Shown here: positions 22,773-33,137 of the stretch, one piece after another | How positions within the stretch are numbered: position 1 is the first letter of the stretch | Layout: every line of letters starts with the position of its first letter | Assembly (NCBI RefSeq): GCF_000143415.4 | Contig: NW_003314378.1 | Span: forward strand, 1-64,000 | Length of the DNA stretch: 64,000 nt | Source of the DNA: Selaginella moellendorffii | Lineage: Eukaryota; Streptophyta; Lycopodiopsida; Selaginellales; Selaginellaceae | Direction: 5' to 3' | Position numbers and translations under genes: made by a program | Notes under the pieces: generated by a model | Databases searched by the model: none | What the model saw: only the letters and a program-made list of their open reading frames with translations | What the model was told of the DNA's origin: nothing

Positions 22773-22916
22773 AGACTTCTAGTGTGAATGTTTCATCACT
22801 TTCCTACAGATCTGGGGCTCCAAACTATTGATGAAGGCCAACCCTAGAAGCTGCTCATTGGGATGATCTCTACCATGAAAGCTTTCCAAGTGTTATTGAA
22901 TCTCACTATATAGTCT
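22773..22916 (+). repeat. 144-bp direct repeat, left copy
   Basis: It starts AGACTTCTAGTGTGAATG and ends TATAGTCT. The partner at 23866-24009 differs at only a few positions. Between them lie a long hairpin, a solo LTR and other unassigned sequence. The pair may be the ends of a duplicated segment or a recombined older repeat. Confidence 0.85.
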
Positions 22917-22940
22917 GTATAGTCACTATATAGGGGGGAG

Positions 22941-23124
22941 ATATGAAAGTGCACAAGAAGAAACCAAGGGAAAGCGGTGTACCTCCATGGGGTACATCTA
23001 AGGTTTCAAGAAACACTTATGGTTAGAGGGTCTGCCCTCTAACCATGAGTGTTTCTTGAAACCTTAGAGGTACCCCATGGAGGTACACCACTCTCCCTTG
23101 GTTTTTTCTTGTGCACTTTCATAT
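22941..23124. repeat. Foldback element: near-perfect 85-90 bp inverted repeat with almost no loop
   Basis: The left arm begins ATATGAAAGTGCACAAGAAG. The right arm ends with its reverse complement (CTTGTGCACTTTCATAT). Arms of about 88 bp meet at a short centre (GGGTCTG/CCC, about 23029), with a few mismatches. It encodes nothing. This is the form of a foldback MITE; a transcript would fold into a long duplex. Confidence 0.85.
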
Positions 23125-23142
23125 AGATAGTGCATGGCATGC

Positions 23143-23304
23143 TGTAGCACATATTATTTCTCTCCCCTTAAGCCAATTGAAAAAGGGGTAATTGCTTGAT
23201 GAGAGAGCCCTTAGTGGCTATTTTATCCCCATCTATCCCCCAAGGTTCCAAAGATTCACAGTGACAGTATATCCAAATCTCATCCTATGATCACATGTGT
23301 TACA
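23143..23304 (-). mobile_element. Solo LTR of miniature element family T2 with target duplication
   Basis: Read on the minus strand it starts TGTAACACATGTGATC and ends ATATGTGCTACA, matching the LTR at 16892 in its length and conserved blocks. It is flanked by the perfect 5-bp repeat CATGC (23138-23142 and 23305-23309). The structure shows LTR-LTR recombination after a genuine insertion, and it fixes the LTR ends and length (162 bp) of family T2. Confidence 0.9.
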
Positions 23305-23865
23305 CATGCCATTTGAGGGGATCAAAAGAGGCAAGTACTCACGAATGATTGTGGATGCCAATGGACAGATGGTTCTAGATTCCATAATTGCAACAACATA
23401 GGCCATCAAGCTTGTGAGCAACTCCCCTCTCAAGACTAACCCCTTGGCACCCAGAGTTTCTCCTTTTAGGGATCAAGAGAGACAAGTTCTTTAGTAACTC
23501 CACTCTCAAGTCGCAAAGATTGATTCTTTGGTACTTGGAGCTTCTCCCATCATCTTTTTGCTAGCTTTCACTCAAGACCATGGCTTGAGCTAGAAGGCTG
23601 CAACTACAAGTACCTCCATGCGAAGACCCTTTTTTTGCTCTTTGTTGGTTTTGTGCATAACAAAACTTCTTGTTGCAGCTCTTTGCTGGTTTCATGCCTT
23701 AACGAAACTCAGCCCAGAGTTGGTTTCCTGGTGAATAAAACCCTTGTTTAACAAAATCTGATTCCAACAGACCCTTGTTCTCATGTCTTATCTCCTCAAA
23801 GCTCACATAGTTGTTGTCTCCAAATTTGCCTTGAAGTTGTCGCTCTACACATGCCTCATGCTCAA

Positions 23866-24009
23866 AGACTTCTAGTGTGAATGTTTCATCACTTTCCTGC
23901 AGATCTGGGGCTCCAAACTATTGATGAAGACCAACACTAGAAGCTGCTCATTAGGATGATCTCTACCATGAAAGCTTTCCAAGTGTTATTGAATCTCACT
24001 GTATAGTCT
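23866..24009 (+). repeat. 144-bp direct repeat, right copy
   Basis: Partner of 22773-22916; same boundaries with a few substitutions and no visible indel. Confidence 0.85.
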
Positions 24010-26766
24010 TCATCCTCCAATTGCTGCAATCAGAATAACTGCTCCAAGGCCCTTCATAAATGACACCTTTAGTGTGTTGAAATTTGCCACCTCTCTTGGC
24101 AGAAGACTCTTCACCCAGGCCTAAGCTCTCCTGTGCACAGCTAGTGAGTAACATTTGCCTAGACCACTACTTTTGGTGCTGTGGACAATAAGAAAGAACA
24201 AACAGTCTAGAGTGCATAAAATAGCCTATGGAAGTTACTTGTTGGTTAAGCACCAGAGAATGTATTTCACAAGAATTTTATAATCTCAATGGAGTAGAGA
24301 GTTCTTACTTGGAAAGGGTAAAATGTTATAGTGGTGACACCATTCCCCACTATTTGTGTTGATGTGCAATGGCTAAACAATTAATATTTTCAGTGCTATA
24401 CAAATGCCTCAATCTAAATAAGTGTTTGGCCTCATTAGATGCTATGTTTAATATTTGAATATGCTAAGAAGTATACTAGAATATACATTTAAAGACAAAC
24501 CACTGAAATAATAACTAATTTGCTATGTGCTGCATGCAATAACACTTAGTTTTCTTAATAGTAGTGTTAACCCTCTTAACCAAATGGAAATTTATACTAT
24601 AAACATATTTATAATTTAGAAATACAAGAATAATTTTATTGAATATCAACAAACTAATAAGTCTTATATTAATATTACAACAGAAAATTGAAGCCCTTTG
24701 CATAATCATGCATCATGTGAGAATTTAGAGTTTGAGTAGATTATTGAAGCAGTGAGTTTAAGCTTTCTTATAGTTGGACATACTCATGAAGATGTAGATG
24801 GACTCTTCAGCCATATGTTGGAATCACTTCAATGGGCAAGTTATTTCATTGTTCCACACTGATGAGATTTCAAAAATGCATTTCACAAAAAGCATATTAG
24901 CTTTATAACTAAGGTTGCAGATTTCAAAGTGCTCTCTCAAAAATGATTTTTGTAAAAAGGGTAGTTACATTCTTATTAGCTACTAAAAGCCTTTAGAGTT
25001 TCATGTTAGCAAGATAAAACTCTAGTCATGCTTAATGTGGCTTTTAGTTATATCCAAGGTTTTCCATGCCAGCCTAACAATAATAATATTATTGGTAGTA
25101 TTTCTAAAGTTTTGGATGAAGGACATCCCAACATATCCATTGATTAAGAATAACTATACAAAAAGGTGATGATCAGTAATTTTAAATCTTAAGAAGTCCC
25201 ATGATCAATTATGTGAAGGTTTTGGACTTTTTCCATTGGTACAAACTCCAGTGGATGATTCAGATTTAATGCCTATATTATAAACAATATTGAACTCGAA
25301 GTAGATATGTTTATTAAGGATAATCAAAGTTCAACAAGTTCCACCTACCTTAATATGAATGATTTATATTAGTGATTAATATTAAGCACTTATTACAAAT
25401 GATTTAGAGGAAGTTTAAATGTGGAAAATTACAGCTGTTAGATTAGGGAATATCCTAGAATATACTTTAATATTCTAGGTATATTCTTTACACTCTCTCA
25501 TTTTCTAAAGAAAATATACATTTAATATTTATGTATGGCTATAATACCATATACTAGTTCTAGAATAGTAGACATTATAGATGACACAATGTTGTTAGTG
25601 TCATACAAATATAGATGATGATTTTAAAGGACGGCATTACAATAATACACTAGTTTGAGTGCAATTATTTGTGTGGATTGGAGCCTTTTTTGAACATTTT
25701 CAAGTGTGTATTTGGATATGTTGACAATTATAGTGCTACTTTTTAGCAATTGTATCATCTCTATCAAGGGCTATCTAAGTCAGCTATGCAATTTCATGTT
25801 TGCTTCTGGAGCATTTTGCTTTATATAGAACCAAATATGTCAGATTGGATCACATGATATTGAGCTTGGTCTTTTAATATTTGCTAAATAATAGTTTATC
25901 ATGTCTACTAAGACACCCTCTCTATTATGCCTAGTGGATTCTTTCTTTGATGATGATTATGCATCTCTTTATTGATGGAATGATTGATGATGTTTCATGA
26001 TAATTAGTTATTCTCTTTGATGGCTTTTGGCTTTTCTCATTACCATATGTTTTTTGTAGTTTGCTCTAGATTAATTTCTTAGGTTTGAGATATAAGTTGA
26101 ATGTTGTTTACACTTGTTTAACAAACTTGAGTTCCTTAGTATAGTTAACTGAGATCTATTCGGATTGGCTGGTATAATGGTTGGCATGAATGAGTATTTG
26201 TTTAATTTGCAATATTCATTCTATTTTATTGATTGTTACTACAGTTAGTTTTAATAGATTTAAATGTTATTTTTTTAAGTGATATATTTATGAGCATTTT
26301 GCTTGTCAGTCAATAATATTTGATGTTCTTTGAGCTATCTTTCTTAAGTTGTTTGATGTGCTATCTACAATCTTTCATAGTTAAACTTTCTTATTGAGTT
26401 TTCTTGATAATAAACTTACTATTAAATTTTGTTGATTGGTTAATCCTATAACTTTAACCTTTTATGATCTTAGTGGTTCCTATACTCTATTTTATACTAG
26501 TTTATCAAATGATAACTGCATAAGACTACTTTTGTGTTCTAATCTAGGATCTATTGAGGAATCTATTTTTTGTATGCCACTTTCATTTGTGTTGGGACCG
26601 ATTGATCAAGCATTTCATTCTCATGAGCTTACTGATGCATCATAACATAGGAAGCATCTAACGAAGTCACTATATCCACCTGACTATCCAATAAAGGTCG
26701 AGAGCCATGATTCACCTCTACAAACTCCACAACATATCAAAACTTGTTGTAGATCATTTTCATACT
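24010..26766. other. AT-rich stretch without supportable genes
   Basis: No frame longer than about 70 codons with protein-like composition, no RNA gene and no element boundaries that I can identify. Small AATATTC/GAATATT palindromes recur around 25440-25490. Confidence 0.6.
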
Positions 26767-26944
26767 ATCACCTTTTGAGAGGGTTGATGCCCGAGCACCC
26801 TCATCTCGATGCTGCGAAGTTCTATGAGAAGGTTTATTCTGCTCTTTTTTGTCTTTTTTCTTGATGTGATGAGAAGTTTTTTTATGTTTGTTACAGGTGA
26901 ATCAAGATCTCACCCAAACCGATCTCCGTGATACAATAAGGAAC
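26767..26944 (+). pseudogene. 178-bp unprocessed fragment of the CR-like gene (exon 3 end, intron 3, exon 4 start)
   Basis: It matches 31668-31845 base for base, with a single visible mismatch (T at 26840 for G) and no indel. It includes the whole intron and both splice sites. It is therefore a genomic duplicate rather than a retrocopy. Fourteen unrelated bases later (26959) a second match begins, to the region 0.9 kb downstream of the gene's stop. The piece is best read as the remains of a duplicated locus that lost most of its length. Confidence 0.92.
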
Positions 26945-26958
26945 CCGGAAATAGCTCA

Positions 26959-27008
26959 CAGATTTAAGCACCCACAATAGAAATTAGAAAATAATTTCCA
27001 TAAAGTGG
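26959..27008 (+). repeat. 50-bp copy of sequence found downstream of the CR-like gene
   Basis: It starts CAGATTTAAGCACCCA and matches 34001-34050 with three mismatches. Its order and orientation relative to the fragment at 26767 are the same as at the full locus, with about 2.15 kb missing between. Confidence 0.85.
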
Positions 27009-27011
27009 TGA

Positions 27012-27275
27012 TACTTCTGATAGAAACTTCAGGCTTGAATTGTAATTTGCCAAAAACTCTGCTGGAAGTAGAAGGTATGTAGCTTGGGATCTGCTAAGAA
27101 AGACCAACTCAAGGATATCAATTTCAGGATACTGTCAATCACAAGCGACCATCCCCGCTGTGGGCTGAAATTGATATGCTTGAGTTGGTCTTTCTTAGCA
27201 AAACCCAAGCTACATACCTTCTACTTCTGATAGAAACTTCAGGCTTGAATTGTAATTTGCCAAAAACTCTGCTGG
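27012..27275. repeat. Foldback (62-bp arms) bounded by 54-bp direct repeats
   Basis: Identical 54-bp direct repeats at 27012-27065 and 27222-27275 start TACTTCTGATAGAAACTTC. Between and slightly overlapping them are inverted arms at 27066-27127 and 27165-27226, with three mismatches and a loop of about 37 bases containing CCCCGCTGTGGG. The combination of direct and inverted repeats is not a standard MITE. Confidence 0.88.
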
Positions 27276-27442
27276 TTTCCCAGGTCAAAGTGTGTCAGGC
27301 TTGCCTGCCACTATCACTGAGCGCACTTCTTTAAGAATGGAGTTTCCAAGAAAATTGAACACATTAAGTCCAGAGTTTTCTGAAAAGAAACAAGACCATA
27401 AGAAAACGAGTGAAAAAAGAAAAAGGCATTTGGAAAGCTTAC

Positions 27443-28238
27443 CAGATGCTACGATATCCAACATGAATTTACAATCTTGAGCAATATGCACCTCAACCTG
27501 TTTATAGTCTTCCTCTGGCTTGTCTGCAGCTCCTCCACCCACCAAGTCTTTGGAAGAATTCCCAGGAAAAATCCTGGAGACACACAATTGTGATACGAAA
27601 AGCCTCTTCAGCTCCAGCAGTGTCGTCAATAGCCACATAAGCACGTAGACACGCCTTTCCAGCCTTTCTCGTCACGCCTTTCCAGCCTCGTTTTAATACA
27701 CTTCTCCAAGTTTTCTCTCAAGGAGGCATTGGCATTCTGGATCCTCTTTTCTATGGTTTTGATAAACGGTGACAAGAAAGATAAGTGTCACCTTTTCTGA
27801 AAAATAGAACTTCACCTGGACGTGGGCAACATAGAACTTTAGACAATTCATCTCACTCGCAATTCGCTCCAACAATCAACTCCTCAGGTCGTCACCACTG
27901 TTGTCGACTGGATCCAGAGATCCTTCACTGCCACTCACTAGATTTCTATTGGAAATTCTATTTTCCTTGAGCTCCAGCAAGAGCTTCTCGATCTGCAAGC
28001 AAGCTAGGAGTTGACACCATCGCGCATGGTGACGAGCTTACCTTGCAGCTCTTGCAATGGTGTGAGCATCCGGAGCACAGCACTGTCCACATCCATGAGC
28101 TGTGTGCTGAGGCGCACGAAATCGTTGTAATCCCTGTTGATGAGATCGACGAGCTCGTTCTTGAGCACTGCAAGGTGACTGTGCAGCTCGCCATGCAGCG
28201 CCTCGAGCAGCATGAAGCTGTGCAGGCTAGTCAAAACC
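27443..28238 (-). pseudogene. COG2: COG2 (conserved oligomeric Golgi complex subunit 2) pseudogene fragment
   Basis: Three exon-like blocks on the minus strand match the N-terminal third of COG2. The first (28238-28042) encodes LKNELVDLINRDYNDFVRLS and then VDSAVLRMLTPLQELQ. The second (27992-27816) has ERIASEMNCLKFYVAH. The third (about 27752-27443) has KRIQNANASLRENLEKC, then RAYVAIDDTAGAEEAFRITI and DYKQVEVHIAQDCKFML. Consensus splice sites flank the blocks, so introns are kept. A TGA precedes LERIASEMN, a small tandem duplication shifts frame near 27650, and another frame change lies near 27590. The intact protein is a Golgi tether subunit of lobe A; this copy cannot make it and the rest of the gene is absent. 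Confidence 0.85.
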
Positions 28239-28559
28239 CTGAAAAATAAAACTCGAGTTTGTGTGTAAACAGAGCACACTAAAATAAACAAATTTGTGAG
28301 CTTCGAAGTGGATTTGTTTAAGTCTACTACATAAGTAGTGAGAATGTTTCTAAGCTCTGTAGCAGCAACATGAGGCTCCGGTCACCAGCCTTGTGGTTGA
28401 TTAGTCATTGGCTCAGGCTCAATGTCTATTTCTCCTATGTTGGAGTTGCAATAACATAATTGTTTTGAGGAAGAGTTCATTCTACAGAAAAGCTCAATCA
28501 GGTGGGATTCTTAATGGACCAGCAGTCTCAAAAGGCCAATAGTACATCATCAAAGACTT

Positions 28560-28796
28560 AGGATACTACAAGCTTCTGTGGTTGGTTATACCATTTCCAA
28601 GTGCAAATGGAATTGAATTGAGAGAAGCATTTAACTTTTACTTGTTGTTTTTGAGGATGGTATGTGAGAAAAGTTTCAGATTGCTTAAAGGTCATTGGAG
28701 GATGTTTAGGAAGCTAGTTGAAGTTGAGACCATCACTCAGCTAACAGTTGCCATAAAAACAGCTTGCATTTTGCATAACTTCATTATTGGTATAGG
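28560..28796 (+). pseudogene. PIF/Harbinger transposase fragment, C-terminal part
   Basis: The plus strand reads ELREAFNFYLLFLRMVCEKS, then FRLLKGHWRMFRKL and IKTACILHNFI. This is the end of the PIF/Harbinger DDE domain (N-R-VE-AFG-LK-R-R-L and CVLHN). At about 28797 it meets an oppositely oriented N-terminal part of a similar transposase. Confidence 0.78.
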
Positions 28797-29470
28797 TGAG
28801 GATCTCCAACTCGAATATCTAGAGACCTTGCTTCACTATTCATGATTTCTTGCATGACAATTGAGTAATCCTTGTCGTTGTTGTAATAATCATTTGCAAA
28901 AGCATTTCTAGGAAGCTCAACTTTGAAATGCGTGTAGTCAATTGCACCACAGCAATTTGGGAAGCCATGAAGACTCTTGAAACTTATTTTTACTGCTGAT
29001 AGATCTACTGGCCACACAAGAAATTGTCTTAAATGCTGGAATAGGAAACTTCTGACAATACTTTTGGACAGTTACTTTAGAAACACTGAAATGCTCTACT
29101 AAACTAGCAAAAGATAAAGCAATGGCAACTTGCTTACCAACATGAACATATCTAGATTGAATGTTTCTCAAACTTAGAGGTGGTGCTATTTGCATTGATG
29201 GAGTAACAAATTCATAGATTGTCATGAACTACTCCTTAAAAACTCTGAAGAACTCTCTCCACCTTGTTGGATTTTGCATTTCAAACTTGTCCACCCAATG
29301 ACAAGACCTTGGTTTGATATAGAAATCTCCCTCTTGAAATAAGTTCAATTGCAACGAATTCCCAACTACTGCCAAGCACATGTGATAATACACTAGCACT
29401 GATTGTTGTTGAAGAGCAACTTCAAGCCTCTCATCCTCAAGATATTTTCTAAGACACTAGATCTTTTATA
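28797..29470 (-). pseudogene. PIF/Harbinger transposase fragment, N-terminal and first catalytic part
   Basis: Minus-strand translation gives NPTRWREFFRVFKE, the IYEFVTPSM region and QVAIALSFASLVEHFSVSKV (helix-turn-helix-like). Then comes GFPNCCGAIDYTHFKVELPR, the strand with the first catalytic aspartate (usual form CCGAIDGTH), and a DYYNNDKDYSIVMQ stretch. Stops and frame changes interrupt it. It faces the plus-strand C-terminal fragment at 28560, so the element has been rearranged. Confidence 0.85.
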
Positions 29471-29723
29471 AGCAACAACCAACTGTTCATCCCATATGAA
29501 CCCTAATAATGTAGCATTAATCAATGACAAATCAGCATTGACTTAACTTGATTTTAAAATATTCTAGAATAATCTAACATAGATGATGGTTACATGTACC
29601 GTCATTTTATCACCGTCAGCAGACTGTGACAGTCACATGTGCAGCATCTATAAAGCCATTAAAGATTGGCCTTTAGTCGGGGGCGGAAAGTTTGTTTTTA
29701 AGGCGGGGGGAGAAATTTCCAGG

Positions 29724-29733
29724 TAATAAAAGG
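29724..29733 (+). promoter_or_regulatory. Possible TATA-like box of the CR-like gene
   Basis: TAATAAAAGG lies about 77 bp before the start codon, in a short region between the Harbinger remnant and the gene. Distance and composition are compatible with a plant core promoter, but the motif is weak. Confidence 0.25.
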
Positions 29734-29809
29734 GTGAAAAAACGGCCCCCAAAAGCACCAAAGGATTATACCCAGACAACGGTGGCTAGGGTTAACAGGA
29801 TCTGAGACT

Positions 29810-32800
29810 ATGGAGGAGATTGTAGAGTTCATCGAAGACATAGATGGAGCAGAAGGTTGCGAGTTCTATCTTAACGATGGTAGAGTGGCAGTAAATGATG
29901 TTCTCCAGGAGTTCTTGGCTGTTTCTATCATTGTGAAGCTCAATGGGCAAGGCAGGGTCAGGTGGAGACGTCTACAGGCAGGGGAAGACGGCCTGAGCAG
30001 GTCTACGTATCTGCCTGGATCTTCTCATACTATTCGGGCAACGAGGGCTCCTACACGTAAGTAGCGTTGCCTGGATCTGCCTCCCTGGTGAGCTTTGTGG
30101 TCTTTGAATCTGAGTAAGGATGTGTTCTTCCTGGGCTGTGCTCCTCTTGAGTTATTTAGGAGTCTGCTTTGCTCGTTTCGCCCTTTGCCGGCTGGTTGTT
30201 TTGCCTCAGGAGTATGGTGCTATTCAGCCTGCTTGTTCCCTGGCTATGGCCGAGTACTGACAAGTTTATATTTCTGTTTCAGCGACCCTGCCGATAACCC
30301 TTCAAGCTGCGCCAGGTAAGCACTTACTGAGCAAAACCACGTCTTGGCTGGAACTTGGCGTTTTCTTGTCGTGGTGCTAGTGCGGCTATAGGGTGTCCGG
30401 GCTGCTGATGGTCTTTTTTTTGGCTCTGTAGCTTGTAGAACGTTTTGCCTGGATTTTCGGCATTGTGGCTCTCATATGCTTTTCAGCTTAATGTGTTGCT
30501 TTTCTGTTTAATGTGTCTATCGGTTTGCTTCTGCTCGTCTCACTTTTTTTTTGCTTTTTGGCGTCTTTTACTTTTGCTTCTACTACTGGCAAGTTTGTGT
30601 TGTAGTGTCGAGGTTGCTGGATGTATACACAAAACAACTGGAGGATGCAAGGTTTTTTCACGGGATGCCGGCGAGGAGGGTGCCAGGCTGCAAGGTGCCG
30701 CTTCTGGACAACGGTGGGCAGCCGTGTTTACATACGGACTTGGGAGATTATTTTACTTTGGTCGGAAGGGAGGAGATGATTCAGCATCTTATGGCTGCCA
30801 CTGCACGGGTCTTTGCAACTTTCATGAACAAGACGGCCAGTGCCTCAGATATTGAACGAAAAGAGTTCTTGTTGATGGTCATCGGATTTCCCGGAGCAGG
30901 TAAAACAACTGTCGGGACATGTCTCTCAGCTCTTTTCAGAGAAGCGTGGGAGAGGGACACAAAAACAGGGACTATAGATGCCATTCTCGGCGACCAGCTA
31001 GGTTACAGTGGGCTTGCCACTCAGTTCAAGGAAGTGGTGAACAACGTGTTGGAGACTGGCAAAGATCTTAGTATGTACCATTCGGTTGAAACGACCATGG
31101 CGGGGGGTGCACTTCTGCTCGAGAACGGCCTGGAAGGCGCACAGGTTTTGGCCCTTCGGTCCTTGCATGCAGCACTTAGTCCAATGAATACGACTGCATA
31201 TGGTGATTTTCTCAAGGAGTTGGATGACAAATTTCCGGGCCTGAGGAATGTGCTGACTTTCAGAGATGTGATCGACTTCATTCGAACTGGTCTTAAGGTT
31301 CCTGCCGACAAGCGAATTTTTCTATCTTGGTTTTTTGATGGAGGCCTCCGAGCTGCATCGTCCTGGATTCATGAAGCTTTCTCGGCCTATGTTCGACATA
31401 TCAAAGGTAACCGAGGTGGCCTGACGTTTCCTGTACTTACAGTAGCAACGACCCGATTTTCTGGGGCCACAATGCGTTACACATCAACGGAGAAGGCAAC
31501 AAGTATTTTTATACCTATTAGGCCTTTGAATGAGGAGGAGGTGGTAAATGTAACGACAATCTTCCTTTCAAGACTAGGAAATACTCTCGGCATGGAGAGA
31601 CCATTTGAGTTGAAGGACGGACTAAGGAATCTGATAAAGTTAGCAGGAGGTAATCCTAGGATGCTTGATCACCTTTTGAGAGGGTTGATGCCCGAGCACC
31701 CTCATCTCGATGCTGCGAAGTTCTATGAGAAGGTTTATTCGGCTCTTTTTTGTCTTTTTTCTTGATGTGATGAGAAGTTTTTTTATGTTTGTTACAGGTG
31801 AATCAAGATCTCACCCAAACCGATCTCCGTGATACAATAAGGAACGCGTGGAGTACTATCAAACGCGGTTATTATTTTCACTACCTTGTGGACAAGAGGT
31901 ATTTGTTGGTGCTACGAGCTCTTTATGTTGCGCTGCTGGGGACCCTGATCAGTCGGGACGAACTGGTCTGGCCAGGTAGCAGATACAAAGATAAGTGGGG
32001 ATTTTTAGAGTCTTGCGGTTTAGTTGCACTCTTACGCAACGAGGTACTTTTCTGATATTTCAGAAGTTCATGTGAGTGGTTATGTGGTGTTAATGTACAG
32101 GAGCCGTCACCCAATAAGCACATAAACTTATCGAAACAGGAAGACACGAAGAATGGAATGCGCTCTTTTTCCGTCATGTTCTCTCCACTCCTTATTTACC
32201 ATCTTGTCGAGAACCTACATGTGGCGGAGCTGAAACATTTATGGCCTCCTATACTGGATTCTAATCCCAAGGTTAAGGAGGTATCAGACCTTATGTGCAT
32301 TGTCTTCATGATATACATGGGTAAGCTTTTTCATGATCGCGAGAAGAAGGACACGGTGTTTGAGTTCACACTCAAAGACATTCTCCCCTCAAATTTCCGC
32401 GTTCCTGCACGTATGCAGGCTTTGAAGTTCCAGTTGCCAGCTGGTGCAACGTTTGGACCTCCGAAACGTCAGCCCCATCAGATAGATACAGCAGACGTAT
32501 TTCAGGCCTTTCTAAGAGAGGACAGGCAGCAGTTTTATTGGGTTGGCAACCATGGACCTGATAGCTTCATCCATCTGCAGCTGGTGGATCTTCAGAACAA
32601 GCTGCAGGACTTCTTTTTATTTATTGAGAGCAAACGCGCGGATGTTTATGAAGGACAGCAAGCCAAGTGGGAAGAAGACTTTCTGAAGAAGATATGGACG
32701 ATGGAGCAATGGATGCCAGGTACTTAATTTTTCTTTGTGGATGGTTAAATGTGTCTTTTCAGATGGGAATTACGCCATGGTTTTTATGACCGATCAAGCA

Positions 32801-33137
32801 GTGTATAACGTGATTTCCAAAGTCAAAAGTTCCAACAGGATGGTTGTGCCAAAGGTTGATAAAGGTCAACACTTGTATCCACAGCAGAGTCCATTTGGTA
32901 AGTAATTGACTCTTTTTGTTATTCTTAGTTTTTATTGATCTATGTGTAGGTTTATTCAGTGCTGTGAGGCACACACCGATGCTAGCTGCTGCAAGTTTTG
33001 ATCCGGACTACGAACCTAGTAATGAGGATAATGAGAGTGGTGATGAGGAAGATGACTGTGGTGATGAGGGTGATGAGGAAGATGACTCTGGTGATGAGGG
33101 TTGTGATGAGGATGATAATGAGTTTAGCCTACTCTAA
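29810..33137 (+). CDS. Crinkler/CR-effector-like protein: P-loop NTPase joined to PD-(D/E)XK nuclease-like domain, seven exons
   Basis: Exons 29810-30056, 30283-30315, 30606-31732, 31798-32043, 32101-32719, 32763-32897 and 32950-33137 join in frame through GT-AG introns into 864 codons with no stop. The first 60 or so residues form a small header without a signal peptide or transmembrane helix. Residues 187-195 are a Walker A loop (GFPGAGKTT). Residues 441-445 (GGNPR, in KLAGGNPRMLDHLL) match the sensor region of STAND/archaeal-type ATPases. The C-terminal half has GPDSF (D705) followed 22 residues later by IESK (E727, K729), a PD-(D/E)XK pattern of restriction-endonuclease-fold nucleases. 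Residues 827-861 are an acidic, GDE-rich tail. This order (header, NTPase, REase) is that of CR-type effectors (Crinkler/RHS class) described in oomycetes, fungi and some plants. The family call rests on motifs read by eye; biological role here is unknown. Three alternative start methionines upstream of exon 3 lie in introns. Confidence 0.8.

Noticed and set aside
22773-24009. CRISPR-like or satellite array
   Set aside because: There are only two copies of a 144-bp repeat with a large mixed interval, in plant-like DNA; no spacer periodicity.
30445-30855. 136-codon frame overlapping exon 3 of the CR-like gene
   Set aside because: It is a shifted reading of the intron and exon 3 and has no recognisable domain.
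30551-31765. A single-exon 404-codon frame as the complete CR-like gene
   Set aside because: Its first 18 codons are hydrophobic intron translation and its last codons run into intron 3. The spliced model joins upstream and downstream exons in frame at consensus sites.
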